Source of the DNA: Bacteroidaceae bacterium | Lineage (GTDB): Bacteria > Bacteroidota > Bacteroidia > Bacteroidales > Bacteroidaceae | DNA length: 64,000 nt | Assembly (NCBI GenBank): GCA_017464815.1 | Contig: JAFTYI010000038.1 | Location: 1-64,000 of the forward strand | Direction of reading: 5' to 3' | In this document: positions 43,197-52,452 of the stretch, one piece after another | How positions within the stretch are numbered: the stretch's first letter is position 1 | Layout: every line of letters begins with the position of its first letter | Position numbers and translations under genes: made by a program | Notes under the pieces: model-generated | What the model saw: only the letters and a program-made list of their open reading frames with translations | Told to the model about the DNA's origin: nothing | Database searches by the model: none

Positions 43197-45284
43197 TCAC
43201 TTCTTTATTTCGTATCCACGGAAAAGTCCCTCCTTGAGGTCGGCACCGAAGTAGAAGCCCTGTTGGGTGGGTTGGTTGTAAGCCACATTCTGTGTGGCAA
43301 TGCTGATGCGGTAGACGGGGTCTTCAAGGAAGGTGTGGAAGCGGTAGTCGGTAGGTATGGTTGTGACGTAGAGGCGGAGTGCCGAGTTGTCCTCGGTGCG
43401 CAGGAGCACCTCTTCGCGCCAGTCGCCCAAGATGTCGGCGTGCAGGCAGGGATTGCTCTTGCTTCCATTGTTGCGCACGCCCTCCAGTGTCACCAGTTCT
43501 TCGCATTGGCGTGTCTCCCAATTGTACTTCGAGATGCGGGTGCCGTCGAGCAGTTCGCGCAACAGGTCGCCATCCCACCACACGGCCATGTTGCACGCCA
43601 GGCGGCCAGGATTCTCATTGATGAGTTCGCCCTTCACGTTGCGGATGCCTCCCGTTGCAAGCGACCACATTTCGACGCCCCATGAGGTGGGGTCGATGTC
43701 GGCAGCCATGCAACGGCCCACGTCTTCGCCCGACTTCACTTGGAAGATGACCTTGCCCGTGGCAGCATCGCGGAAGGTAGAGCCATCCCTGCGATTCTCG
43801 TGGCAGTCCCACACCTGCAACTTCTCCGAGTCGGGGAAGAATCCCATCAGGTGCATGGCGTCGCCATGTCCCATGCGGGTGGTGTAGAGGCCCTTGCCAT
43901 TGTGGTCAACGGCCATCGATCCATAGATGATTTCGTCGCATCCGTCGCCATCCACGTCGCCCACGCGCAGGTTGTGGTTGCCTTGTCCGGCGTAGCGTTT
44001 GTTGCCTTTGTCGTTGGAGTCGAACACCCAGCGTTGCTTCAGCTGCTTGCCATCCCAATCGAAGGCGGCGAGCACGGTGCGGGTGTAGTAACCACGGCAC
44101 ATCACCACGCTGGGATGCACGCCATCGAGATAGGCCACGCAGGCCAGGTAGCGGTCACTTCGGTTGGCCTTCGTGTCGCCCCATCCGGCCAAGTCGCCAC
44201 GCTCGGGCACATAGTCGATGGTGCAGAGAGCCTCGCCTGTCAATCCGCTGAAGACGGTGAGGTATTCAGGTCCCTTGAGGATGCGTCCCTGCATGGCGGG
44301 GGTGAATGAGCGGAAGCGCCGGCGTTGTTGCTGATTGTTGCGAGGGTCACCTCCTTGAGGCGGACGTTGTCCGTCGGGGCGCATCTGCGGACGTTGTCCG
44401 TCCATCATGGGCGGACGTTGGTCATCGGGGCGTCTACCCTCGGTTCTCATGCGTTCTTCGCGCTCCTTCATCATCTTTTCATACTCCTGCATACGCTTGT
44501 ATTGTCCCACGGTGTCGCCCATTTCGCGCCAGTCGGCATCGGCGTTGCCAATCACCTTGCCTGTGCCGTCCACGGTGCCGTCGCCCGTCTTCATCACCAC
44601 CTCGGCACGGTTGTCGCCATCGAGGTCGTACACCATGAATTGGGTGTAGTGGGCGCCGGCGCGGATGTTGCGTCCGAGGTCGATGCGCCAAAGGCGTTCG
44701 CCCGTCAGGCGGTAGCAATCGAAGAGCACGTTGCCCGTGTAGCCGTCATGCGCATTGTCGTGTGCATTGCTGGGATCCCACTTCAGGATGATTTCATATT
44801 CGCCATCGCCATCCACATCGCCGATGCTGGCGTCGTTGGCGCTATAGGAGTAGGTCTGCCCTGAGGGTGTTTTCCCATCTTCAGGCTTTTGCAGGGGGAT
44901 GTTCAGATAACCCACAGGGGCATTGGCCATAAGGGCATACTTCCCATCCGCGTTGTGCGTCTCGGCTCCGTTCACCACGGGGCGCACTTCGTAGAGAGCC
45001 GCTTTGCCGCCCGCCTGCTTGTCCACCCACATGGTGGCTTTGCCGGCTGGCACGGTGGCCACCCGTTGTCCGTCGCGATAGACGTTGAAGGCCGTCTCCA
45101 GCGGGTCGGTGGAGAGGTAGCGCCACGTGAGGCAAGTTTCCGTCTCGCTTTGACGGATGGCCACCACGCCACGATTCAGCTCCTCGCGTTGGAGTTTGGT
45201 GAAGTCATACTTGGGTTGTGATTGAGTGCCCAATGCCGTGCTCATCAGCACCGAAAGGGCGAAGAGGCTTCTTCTGATGTTCAT
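43197..45284 (-). CDS. Rhamnogalacturonan lyase, PL11 family
   Basis: The 695-residue secreted enzyme (signal peptide about 1-22) cleaves the rhamnogalacturonan-I backbone. It begins with an FnIII-like module (LTWRYLSTDPLETAFNVYRD) and then the eight-bladed beta-propeller with calcium-binding repeats: IGDVDGDGEYEIILKWD, YDLDGDNRAEVVMKTGDG, VGDVDGDGCDEIIYGS and ADIDPTSWGVEMWS. Between blades, residues about 261-327 form a low-complexity insertion rich in Glu/Arg, then Gly-Gln-Arg-Pro repeats. The promoter TATATTTG lies at 45325-45332. Confidence 0.93.
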   Translation of the reverse strand: MNIRRSLFALSVLMSTALGTQSQPKYDFTKLQREELNRGVVAIRQSETETCLTWRYLSTDPLETAFNVYRDGQRVATVPAGKATMWVDKQAGGKAALYEVRPVVNGAETHNADGKYALMANAPVGYLNIPLQKPEDGKTPSGQTYSYSANDASIGDVDGDGEYEIILKWDPSNAHDNAHDGYTGNVLFDCYRLTGERLWRIDLGRNIRAGAHYTQFMVYDLDGDNRAEVVMKTGDGTVDGTGKVIGNADADWREMGDTVGQYKRMQEYEKMMKEREERMRTEGRRPDDQRPPMMDGQRPQMRPDGQRPPQGGDPRNNQQQRRRFRSFTPAMQGRILKGPEYLTVFSGLTGEALCTIDYVPERGDLAGWGDTKANRSDRYLACVAYLDGVHPSVVMCRGYYTRTVLAAFDWDGKQLKQRWVFDSNDKGNKRYAGQGNHNLRVGDVDGDGCDEIIYGSMAVDHNGKGLYTTRMGHGDAMHLMGFFPDSEKLQVWDCHENRRDGSTFRDAATGKVIFQVKSGEDVGRCMAADIDPTSWGVEMWSLATGGIRNVKGELINENPGRLACNMAVWWDGDLLRELLDGTRISKYNWETRQCEELVTLEGVRNNGSKSNPCLHADILGDWREEVLLRTEDNSALRLYVTTIPTDYRFHTFLEDPVYRISIATQNVAYNQPTQQGFYFGADLKEGLFRGYEIKK

Positions 45285-45324
45285 AAACTGAGACCGTTTT
45301 TAATGGTATTAATCAATAATGCGG

Positions 45325-45332
45325 CAAATATA
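45325..45332 (-). promoter_or_regulatory. PL11 promoter -7 element
   Basis: TATATTTG on the minus strand, 41 bases before the PL11 ATG. Confidence 0.6.
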
Positions 45333-45407
45333 CATCTTTTTCTTCATATAAAAGAGCAAAACGTCGTTTTTTTGTCACATCATCCACAATCCCATCTGTT
45401 AACAACC

Positions 45408-45480
45408 CTTAACCCATGGCTGAGGCAGGCTTAACCCATGGCTGAGGAGGGCTTACCCCTGGGCTGAGGAGGGCTTAACT
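45408..45480. repeat. 22-base tandem array in a divergent intergenic region
   Basis: Units start at 45408, 45430 and 45452, with a partial fourth at 45474. Each begins CTTAACCC or CTTACCCC and contains ATGGCTGAGG or GGGCTGAGG. Confidence 0.9.
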
Positions 45481-45565
45481 TTCCCTTTATCCTATTTTTC
45501 CTCCGAAAAACTTGTGTAGTTTCACATTTTTTCCGAACTTTACCCACGTTTTCAAACTAACGACT

Positions 45566-48500
45566 ATGAAAAGACTTGTTTACACACTTTTTACCCTCTG
45601 CATCAGCATGTGCACATCAGCCTTCAGCGCTATGGCACAGGAGGTTGCCTCAGGCCTCGACCAACGGAATTTCAAGAAATACTGGATGATAGAATCCGAG
45701 GCGCCCGATTATCAGGTGAAACACTTGGGCGACACGCTGGAGATTGTCTCGCCAAAGGGACTCACCCTGTGGCGCAAGGAGCCGATGAAAGGCAACGTGG
45801 TGATTGAGTACGACGCTTGTGTGATGGACGAGGGACGGCCCGAAGACCGACTGAGCGACCTCAACTGCTTCTGGATGGCCAGCGACCCCAAGCACCCCGA
45901 CAACTTGAAGAAGCGTATGGCGTGGCGAAGCGGCATCTTCGTGCGAAGCTACTCGATGCAACTCTACTACGTGGGCTTCGGAGGCAACCACAACACGACC
46001 ACACGCTTCCGCCGATACGATGGCGACGAGGCGGCCATCACCGACAAGGAGAAACGACCTGCCATCCTGAAGGAGTACACCGATGAGGCCCACCTGCTGA
46101 AGCCCAACAAATGGTATCACATCCGCCTTGAGAGCCGCAACGGACGCGTGACCTACACCATTGATGGCGAGCAACTGGTGGATTTCCGCGACGCACGTCC
46201 GCTCACCGAGGGATGGTTTGGTTTCCGCACCACCCTCTCGCGCACACGCATCGCCAACTTCCACTACACGTGTACCCCCATCGAAAAGCAACCGCGCCAC
46301 ATCACCCTCCGATGGATAGGCAACACCCCTGAGACGAACACGCCGAACACATGGGGAGTGCCCTTCGAGCCGGGAAGTGTGCAACCTCATTCCCTCTTTT
46401 CACTAACGGCTAAGGACAGCACCCTTGCTCACGACTTCTGGCCACTTGCCTATTGGCCCGACGGCTCGGTCAAGTGGGGAGCCTTTGCCACCGTAGTGCC
46501 TGGTGGCGCGGATAGTGTGACATTGAAACTCGATTTCAAAAGAAGTTGGACACAAAAGGGGAAGAAGAAAAAATCAGAGGTTCCCCCTTTCACAAGTCAG
46601 AATTCAAAATTCACAATTAACACCGGCCCCCTGACCGCCCACATCAGTCGCGAGGGCGGAAGCCTCTTCGACAGCCTTATATATAAAGGTACGAAAGTGG
46701 CCGGAAAGGCGCGTCTTATTTGCCAGACGAGAGAAATATTTTTCCCCAACGGGGAAGAAAAAACTTTCAGGCAGGGAAATTTTGAAAGCCAGATAAAGGC
46801 GTGCGACATCGAGCGCACCGACCACGTGCGCACCGTGGTGAAGGTGGAGGGAGTGCACACCGATGGCAAGCGCGAATGGCTCCCCTTCGTAGTGCGCCTC
46901 TACTTCTATCAGGGAAGCGAACAGGTGAAGATGGTGCACACGATGCTCTACGATGGTGATGCCGAGAAGGACTTCATCAGCGGCCTTGGCGTGCAATTCG
47001 ACGTGCCCCTACGCGACGAAGTGTACAATCGCCACGTGGCCTTCACCAACACCGAGGGCGGCGTGTGGAGCGAGCCGGTGCAACCATTGGTGGGACGCCG
47101 CGTGCTCTCGCTCGACCGGCAAGACATGCAACCCCTTCAGATGAAGGGCGAGCGCATCCCCTCACCCGAGACTTTTGACGAACGTGGGCAAGCACTCATC
47201 CGCGAATGGGCGGCATGGGAGGGCTTCCGCCTTACGCAACTCTCGCCCGACGGATTCACCATACGCAAGCGGGCCACCGACGATTCGCCATGGATAGGCA
47301 CCATGGGTGGCCAGCGGGCAAACGGACTTGCCTTCATCGGCGACACGCAAGGAGGACTGGCCGCTTGCCTGCAGGAGTTTTGGCAATCCTACCCCTCGAC
47401 ATTGGAGATTGGTGGCGCACGCTCACAAGAGGCCACCATGACCCTCTGGCTATGGAGCCCCGAGGCGGATGCGATGGACCTCCGCCACTACGACAAGGTG
47501 GCTCATGGCCTCAACTCCAGCTACGAGGATGTGCAAGAGGGCCTCAGCACCCCCTATGGCATCGGACGCACCAGCACCCTGATGCTCACACCTTACATAT
47601 ATAAGGGAAAACAGGAGATGGCCCGCTTTGCCGAATCGCTCACCACCGAGCACCAGTTGGCTTGCACGCCCCAGTACCTCCACGACCGCCGCGCCTTTGG
47701 TGTGTGGAGTCTGCCCAAGCACGATACCCCCTTGGCCCGCCAGATAGAGCAACGCCTCGACGACTACATCCACTACTACCAGCAAGCCATCGAAGGGCAT
47801 CGTTGGTATGGTTTCTGGGATTATGGCGACGTGATGCACGCCTACGACCCCGCCCGCCATTCGTGGAAGTACGACGTGGGTGGCTTCGCTTGGGACAACA
47901 CCGAGTTGGCCAGCAATATGTGGCTATGGTATATGTACCTGCGCACTGGTCGTGCCGACATTTGGCAGATGGCCAAGGCCATGAGCCGCCACACGGGCGA
48001 AGTGGACGTCTACCACTTTGGCCCCAATGCAGGATTGGGAAGCCGCCACAACGTGAGCCACTGGGGATGTGGCGCCAAGGAGGCACGCATCAGCCAAGCA
48101 GCTTGGAATCGCTTTTTCTATTACCTGACGGGCGACGAGCGCACAGGCGACCTGATGACCGAGGTGAAGGATGCCGAGCAGAAGCTCTACACCCTCGACC
48201 CCATGCGCCTGGCCCAACCACGCGACCTCTACCCCTGCACGGCCCCTGCCCGCCTGCGCATAGGCCCCGACTGGCTTGCCTACGCCAGCAACTGGATGAC
48301 CCAATGGGAGCGCACGGGCGACACCCGCTATCGCGACATGATTGTGGCCGGCATGAAGAGCATCGCCGCCCTTCCAAGTGGCATCTTCACAGGGCCTAAA
48401 GCCTTAGGCTTCGACCCCGCCACAGGCATCATCAGCCACGAGGGAGACCCCACCTTACAAAGCACCAACCACCTGCTTCCCATTATGGGAGGTTTCGAGG

Positions 48501-48850
48501 TGATGAACGAAATGACCCGCATGTTACCCCTTCCCGAGTGGGAGAATACCTGGTTGCACTACACCCGCCACTACCATCAGAAGGCCGAAGAACTGCACGG
48601 TAGCGGTTTCCGCATCCCTCGCCTGCCGGCTTATGCGGCTTATCATTCCGCCGACCCCAAGGCGGGTGAAGAGGCATGGAAACTCCTCTTGCGACGCGAC
48701 TATCCCCACACACTGCCCCCGCTGAAGATGGACACAGTGCCCACTCCTGAAGTGCTCAACCCTATACTTGAGGACCTGACGATAAGCACCAACGGAGTAG
48801 CCACCTGGAGCCTCGATGCCATCTACCTCCAAGAAGTGTGGCCAAAGTAA
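45566..48850 (+). CDS. DUF6250 plus PcRGLX/YetA-like exo-rhamnogalacturonan lyase (PL26-like)
   Basis: A 1094-residue secreted protein (signal peptide about 1-25, SAFSAMAQ). Residues 26-230 form a concanavalin-like DUF6250 domain (YWMIESEAPDYQVKHLGDTL, WYHIRLESRNGRVTYTIDGE). From about 240 it has the RIFT-barrel domain, central beta-sandwich and alpha/alpha toroid (YDVGGFAWDNTELASNMWLW, GSRHNVSHWGCGAKEARISQ) of the PcRGLX/YetA group. PL26 members release unsaturated disaccharides from rhamnogalacturonan ends. The cluster context supports this. The start at 45566 gives the signal peptide. A low-complexity patch (about 332-352) is encoded by an AT-rich dispersed-repeat-like sequence. Confidence 0.85.
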   Translation: MKRLVYTLFTLCISMCTSAFSAMAQEVASGLDQRNFKKYWMIESEAPDYQVKHLGDTLEIVSPKGLTLWRKEPMKGNVVIEYDACVMDEGRPEDRLSDLNCFWMASDPKHPDNLKKRMAWRSGIFVRSYSMQLYYVGFGGNHNTTTRFRRYDGDEAAITDKEKRPAILKEYTDEAHLLKPNKWYHIRLESRNGRVTYTIDGEQLVDFRDARPLTEGWFGFRTTLSRTRIANFHYTCTPIEKQPRHITLRWIGNTPETNTPNTWGVPFEPGSVQPHSLFSLTAKDSTLAHDFWPLAYWPDGSVKWGAFATVVPGGADSVTLKLDFKRSWTQKGKKKKSEVPPFTSQNSKFTINTGPLTAHISREGGSLFDSLIYKGTKVAGKARLICQTREIFFPNGEEKTFRQGNFESQIKACDIERTDHVRTVVKVEGVHTDGKREWLPFVVRLYFYQGSEQVKMVHTMLYDGDAEKDFISGLGVQFDVPLRDEVYNRHVAFTNTEGGVWSEPVQPLVGRRVLSLDRQDMQPLQMKGERIPSPETFDERGQALIREWAAWEGFRLTQLSPDGFTIRKRATDDSPWIGTMGGQRANGLAFIGDTQGGLAACLQEFWQSYPSTLEIGGARSQEATMTLWLWSPEADAMDLRHYDKVAHGLNSSYEDVQEGLSTPYGIGRTSTLMLTPYIYKGKQEMARFAESLTTEHQLACTPQYLHDRRAFGVWSLPKHDTPLARQIEQRLDDYIHYYQQAIEGHRWYGFWDYGDVMHAYDPARHSWKYDVGGFAWDNTELASNMWLWYMYLRTGRADIWQMAKAMSRHTGEVDVYHFGPNAGLGSRHNVSHWGCGAKEARISQAAWNRFFYYLTGDERTGDLMTEVKDAEQKLYTLDPMRLAQPRDLYPCTAPARLRIGPDWLAYASNWMTQWERTGDTRYRDMIVAGMKSIAALPSGIFTGPKALGFDPATGIISHEGDPTLQSTNHLLPIMGGFEVMNEMTRMLPLPEWENTWLHYTRHYHQKAEELHGSGFRIPRLPAYAAYHSADPKAGEEAWKLLLRRDYPHTLPPLKMDTVPTPEVLNPILEDLTISTNGVATWSLDAIYLQEVWPK
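46599..46620. repeat. Dispersed AT-rich motif inside the PL26-like gene
   Basis: AATTCAAAATTCACAATTA, in frame within the coding sequence, resembles the AGAATTAAGAATTCATAATT stretches in intergenic DNA of this window (7509-7534, 27612-27676). It encodes part of a linker after a run of four lysines. Confidence 0.5.
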
Positions 48851-48887
48851 ATGAAGAGTTTTCTTTGCTCAATCAACAAATTATCCT

Positions 48888-48895
48888 TATCTTTG
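48888..48895 (+). promoter_or_regulatory. Promoter -7 element of the second GH105 gene
   Basis: TATCTTTG, 66 bases before the ATG at 48962. Confidence 0.65.
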
Positions 48896-48961
48896 CCCCA
48901 ATTTATAAAAAAAAAGAGATAGAAACTATTAACCATTAAACCTATTTTTAAGTAAGAACAG

Positions 48962-50095
48962 ATGAAGAAAATGTTTTTTGCAGCCCTGCTCTTCGCATTT
49001 GCAGGCATCTGTGCCACGCAAGCACAGGAACTTCCCGACAAGAAAGCAACGTTGGAGACACTGCTCTCTGTCAACAAGTATTTCATGCGCAAGAATCCCG
49101 ATCCCGGTTGCCCCACATTCGCACACAACAAGATGCGCACCAGCAACCTCTGGACACGTGGCGTATACTACGAAGGAGTGATGGCCCTCTATGACATCTA
49201 TCCCTTGGAAGAGCTCTACGACTACACCTACCAATGGGGCGAAGCCCACAAATGGATGGTGCGAGGCGGCAGCCAACATCGCGATGCCGACAACTACTGC
49301 TGCGGACAGACCTATATCGACATGTATCGCAAGACTGGCGACCGCCGCATGATTCGCAGTATCGACGCCTGCATGAACATGCTCATCAACACCCCACAGG
49401 TAAACGACTGGTGGTGGATTGATGCCATACAGATGGGAATGCCCGTGCTCGCCAAGATGGGCGTAGAGAAAGGCAACGACCAGCGCTACTTCGACAAGAT
49501 GTGGGACATGTATGAATACACCCGCAACCATCATGGCGAAGCCGGCATGTACAACCCCAAGGACGGACTTTGGTGGCGCGACCACGACTTCGACCCTCCC
49601 TATAAAGAGCCGAACGGTGAAGACTGCTACTGGTCACGCGGAAACGGTTGGGTGTACGCAGCCCTCGTGCGTGTGATGAATGAAATCCCCGCCGACGAAA
49701 AACACTATGCCGACTATCTGGCCGACTTCAAAGCCATGAGCAAAGCACTGAAGGCCTGTCAGCGTGCCGACGGATATTGGAACGTAAGCCTCCACGACGA
49801 GAGCAACTTTGGAGGCAAGGAAGTCAGCGGCACCTCACTCTTTGTCTACGGCATGGCATGGGGCGTGCGCAAGGGCATCCTCGACCGCGACGAATATCTG
49901 CCCGTCCTCCTCAAAGCCTGGAATGCCATGGTAAAGGAGTGTGTCCACAAGAACGGTTTCCTCGGCTACGTACAAGGCACTGGCAAAGAACCTAAGGACG
50001 GACAACCCGTCACCTACAACAGTGTCCCCGACTTCGAAGACTACGGCCTCGGATGCTTCCTCCTCGCAGGTACGGAGGTGTACAAGTTGAAGTAA
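48962..50095 (+). CDS. GH105-type unsaturated rhamnogalacturonyl hydrolase
   Basis: A 377-residue secreted enzyme (signal peptide about 1-22, FAGICATQAQ). TSNLWTRGVYYEGVMALYDI, WWWIDAIQMGMPVLAKMG, CYWSRGNGWVYAALVRVM and VSGTSLFVYGMAWGVRKG are GH105 signature stretches; the Asp in WWWIDAIQ corresponds to the usual catalytic acid. It follows the PL26-like lyase on the same strand but has its own promoter. With the lyases and the other GH105 it would finish depolymerisation of rhamnogalacturonan I to monosaccharides in the periplasm. Confidence 0.93.
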   Translation: MKKMFFAALLFAFAGICATQAQELPDKKATLETLLSVNKYFMRKNPDPGCPTFAHNKMRTSNLWTRGVYYEGVMALYDIYPLEELYDYTYQWGEAHKWMVRGGSQHRDADNYCCGQTYIDMYRKTGDRRMIRSIDACMNMLINTPQVNDWWWIDAIQMGMPVLAKMGVEKGNDQRYFDKMWDMYEYTRNHHGEAGMYNPKDGLWWRDHDFDPPYKEPNGEDCYWSRGNGWVYAALVRVMNEIPADEKHYADYLADFKAMSKALKACQRADGYWNVSLHDESNFGGKEVSGTSLFVYGMAWGVRKGILDRDEYLPVLLKAWNAMVKECVHKNGFLGYVQGTGKEPKDGQPVTYNSVPDFEDYGLGCFLLAGTEVYKLK

Positions 50096-50126
50096 ACCAT
50101 TGCCGCAAGTATGTAAAGAAAATAAA

Positions 50127-50205
50127 TTTAGGCACGGATTACACGGATAAATTATCCCCTTTTTAGGGTATAATACAAAAGAAATCCGTGTAATCCGTGC
50201 CTAAA
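50127..50205. repeat. Perfect 22-base inverted repeat, cacggatt family
   Basis: The 22 bases 50127-50148 (TTTAGGCACGGATTACACGG and AT) are the exact reverse complement of 50184-50205, with a 35-base loop. As with the copy at 21658, it lies between convergent genes and probably ends both transcripts. Confidence 0.9.
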
Positions 50206-50251
50206 AAACAACTTGTCGCAATTCTATAGTTAAGGCAACCCGGTCAGGCAA

Positions 50252-50737
50252 TCACTTCTCCTCGAAAGCCTCAAAGAAGCCTTTCAGTCCCTCTTCCAAC
50301 GAACTGCCTAAGTCCTCCAGCATCTCCTCCAGCCCTTCAAGTTCACCCTCCATTCCTTCGGCCACACCTTCCAGTTCCTTGGACGAAATCTCCAATTCCT
50401 TTTCCAAGCCCTCCATGCCACCTTCAAACTGTTTGAGCAATGTCTTCAGCTGGCTGCCGGCCACCTTCACAGCGCTCTTGGTCAACAATCCCACGTAGCG
50501 CCCCTTCAAGCGTCCAATCTCCTTCAGTTCCTCTTCCGAATATTCATTTTCCTTCAAGGTTTCATTGATGGCCGAATACTCCTTTATCACAGCCGTCCAA
50601 TCCTCCTCGGTGAACTCCTTGCGGTTCTTTTCCACATTCTCCACCAAAGACTCCAAGTCGTTGATTGCCGACTTCGGCGTAGAGCACGACGCCACCATCA
50701 TGGCCACAGCCACAATAAAAATCATCATTTTATTCAT
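50252..50737 (-). CDS. DUF6565-like lipoprotein
   Basis: A 161-residue lipoprotein: signal MIFIVAVAMMVASCS with the lipobox cysteine at 18. The rest is helical and very acidic; AINDLESLVENVEKNRKEFT followed by EEDWTAVIKEYSAIN is the pattern I associate with DUF6565 of Bacteroidales. The C-terminal half is a repeat-like glutamate/glycine/leucine stretch (LEGVAEGMEGELEGLEEML). Function unknown; probably periplasmic or on the outer membrane. Confidence 0.8.
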   Translation of the reverse strand: MNKMMIFIVAVAMMVASCSTPKSAINDLESLVENVEKNRKEFTEEDWTAVIKEYSAINETLKENEYSEEELKEIGRLKGRYVGLLTKSAVKVAGSQLKTLLKQFEGGMEGLEKELEISSKELEGVAEGMEGELEGLEEMLEDLGSSLEEGLKGFFEAFEEK

Positions 50738-50848
50738 AGTCCTTTTATCACTAATTATTCACATTATTCTTGTTTTCAGCGGCCAAAGGTATAAATACTT
50801 CTCCATTTTCCAATCACCCGCCACCAAATAAATGATAAAAATCTGCGA

Positions 50849-50915
50849 GATGGACAAAATTTGATGGTGTTATTCTTTATTTCACCATTATTTTAATACA
50901 TTTGCAGCAAATCTA
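50849..50915 (+). repeat. Duplicated 67-base promoter block, copy 1
   Basis: Identical over 67 bases to 52453-52519. It contains the dyad ATGGTG-N13-CACCAT and a TACATTTG -7 element (50897-50904) followed by CAGC. The downstream 40-60 bases also match copy 2, except for a deletion that removes the ATG of the small frame found there. It drives the YhcG gene at 50995. Confidence 0.9.
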
Positions 50916-50994
50916 TATATACCGAACAGAAACGCCAGAACGGTGAAGCCAATATGCTGGTGGACGAGATACAAAAAGCATAGAAGAACTGAAA

Positions 50995-52041
50995 ATGAAA
51001 CAGAATACATTAAGCGTTAGCGGAGGAAACTCCATAAAATCACTCTATCAGGATGCACGCCGGATTATAGAGCAAGCTCGTAACAATGCAGTCCGCAGTG
51101 TGGACTTTTGCCGTGTGCAGATGTACTGGAATCTAGGCAGACGCATTTTTGAAGAAGAACAGCAAGGGAAGGAACGCGCAGATTATGGAGCATATTTGAT
51201 AAAGAACCTGTCAGCACAACTTTTGCCTGAATTTGGAAGCGGATTTGGAGTAAGACAATTGGAAACATGTCGCCAATTTTATAGGCTTTATCCAATTGCG
51301 CACACACTGCGTTCGCAATTGAATTGGAGCCAATACAGGCGTCTTATACAGATAGAAGACCCCGACAAACGTGAGTATTATGAATTGGAGTCTGTCAACA
51401 ACGCATGGACGGCACGTGAGACCGAACGACAAATTAACTCCATGCTCTATGAGCGTCTGCTAATGAGCAACGACAAGGAGAGCGTATTGGCCGTAGCTCG
51501 CAAACAACGTATTCCTGACTCCCCCACAGAAGTCATCAAAGACCCAATGGTACTTGAATTCTTAGGGCTTCACCGCGAATCAAGTTATTATGAGAAGGAT
51601 ATAGAGGGAGCGATAATCTCACACCTGACAGAGTTTCTGCTCGAAATGGGCAAAGGTTTCTCTTTTGTGGCTCGCCAGAAACGCATTCAGCTCGAAGATG
51701 ATGAATTCTTTGCCGACCTCGTTTTCTACAATCGTCTGCTACGCTGCCATGTAGTCATTGAACTGAAAACAGGCGAGTTGACACATCAGGATTTGGGACA
51801 ATTGCAGATGTATGTCAACTACTACGACCGCAACGAAAGATTGCCCTATGAGAATCCTACCATAGGCATTCTACTTTGTACGGCGAAGAACAACACTGTT
51901 GTCAAAATGACTTTACCCGAAGATAACAAAACGATTCTCGCCAGCGAATATAAGTTGTATTTACCTACTACAGAAGAACTCGTTAAGGAGATAGATGCAG
52001 TGAAGAAAATGGCAAGACAAAAGAAGGAAGAGGAAGTATAA
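50995..52041 (+). CDS. YhcG/DUF1016 family PD-(D/E)XK nuclease-like protein
   Basis: The 348-residue protein has the DUF1016 N-terminal helical domain (about 15-165, MYWNLGRRIFEEEQQGKERA, FGVRQLETCRQFYRLYPI) and the C-terminal YhcG PD-(D/E)XK domain (about 180-345): EDDEFFADLVFYNRLLRCHV with the Asp and VIELKTGELTHQDLGQLQMY with the ELK catalytic pair. Family members accompany type I restriction loci and defence islands; the function is unproven. It is read from the first copy of the duplicated promoter and followed by a relic of the XRE gene start. Confidence 0.9.
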   Translation: MKQNTLSVSGGNSIKSLYQDARRIIEQARNNAVRSVDFCRVQMYWNLGRRIFEEEQQGKERADYGAYLIKNLSAQLLPEFGSGFGVRQLETCRQFYRLYPIAHTLRSQLNWSQYRRLIQIEDPDKREYYELESVNNAWTARETERQINSMLYERLLMSNDKESVLAVARKQRIPDSPTEVIKDPMVLEFLGLHRESSYYEKDIEGAIISHLTEFLLEMGKGFSFVARQKRIQLEDDEFFADLVFYNRLLRCHVVIELKTGELTHQDLGQLQMYVNYYDRNERLPYENPTIGILLCTAKNNTVVKMTLPEDNKTILASEYKLYLPTTEELVKEIDAVKKMARQKKEEEV

Positions 52042-52065
52042 AAAAGAAAATGAATCAACAATATA

Positions 52066-52110
52066 ATGGCAAATCTGAACCGAATCATGGATAATATTGC
52101 AAACAAATAA
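52066..52110 (+). pseudogene. Relic of an XRE regulator start
   Basis: AACAATATAATGGCAAATCT at 52057 and the next 9 bases are identical to the start region of the XRE gene at 53677; the frame then diverges and stops after 14 codons (MANLNRIMDNIANK). It shows that the first YhcG gene was once followed by an XRE gene, as the Fic and second YhcG genes still are. Confidence 0.7.
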
Positions 52111-52114
52111 CGGT

Positions 52115-52420
52115 TCATTTATACATCTCTGGTCGTCTGGTTTTGTTATACTCTGCTATTCTTTGGCTTAGTTCTGAATCTGGCGGAACGATTTCATAAG
52201 AAGAACGATTGGAGTACATCTGTGCGTAATGCTCAGCAATCATCGTTCGAGCTTCATCCATGGTGATTTTTCCCTCTATTTCTTGACGAGCCACTTCAAT
52301 CAAGAAGTCAGACACACTAAGTCCATCCACGCGTTGCAGACCGATTGCAACAGCCCAGTTGCCAGCTCTTTCCCTGACTGATTCATCCGGGTGATTCCTA
52401 TATCCTTCAAATAATGCCAT
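52115..52420 (-). CDS. VbhA-like antitoxin domain protein
   Basis: A 101-residue protein whose middle (VSDFLIEVARQEIEGKITM and DEARTMIAEHYAQ) resembles the VbhA antitoxin family, small helical proteins that inhibit Fic AMP-transferases. Here it lies on the minus strand, convergent with YhcG and divergent from the Fic gene at 52624, with no Fic gene downstream on its own strand. It may be an orphan or may act on the nearby Fic protein. Confidence 0.65.
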   Translation of the reverse strand: MALFEGYRNHPDESVRERAGNWAVAIGLQRVDGLSVSDFLIEVARQEIEGKITMDEARTMIAEHYAQMYSNRSSYEIVPPDSELSQRIAEYNKTRRPEMYK

Positions 52421-52452
52421 ATTTTTCTTTCAAAGTTACGAAAAATCTACAA

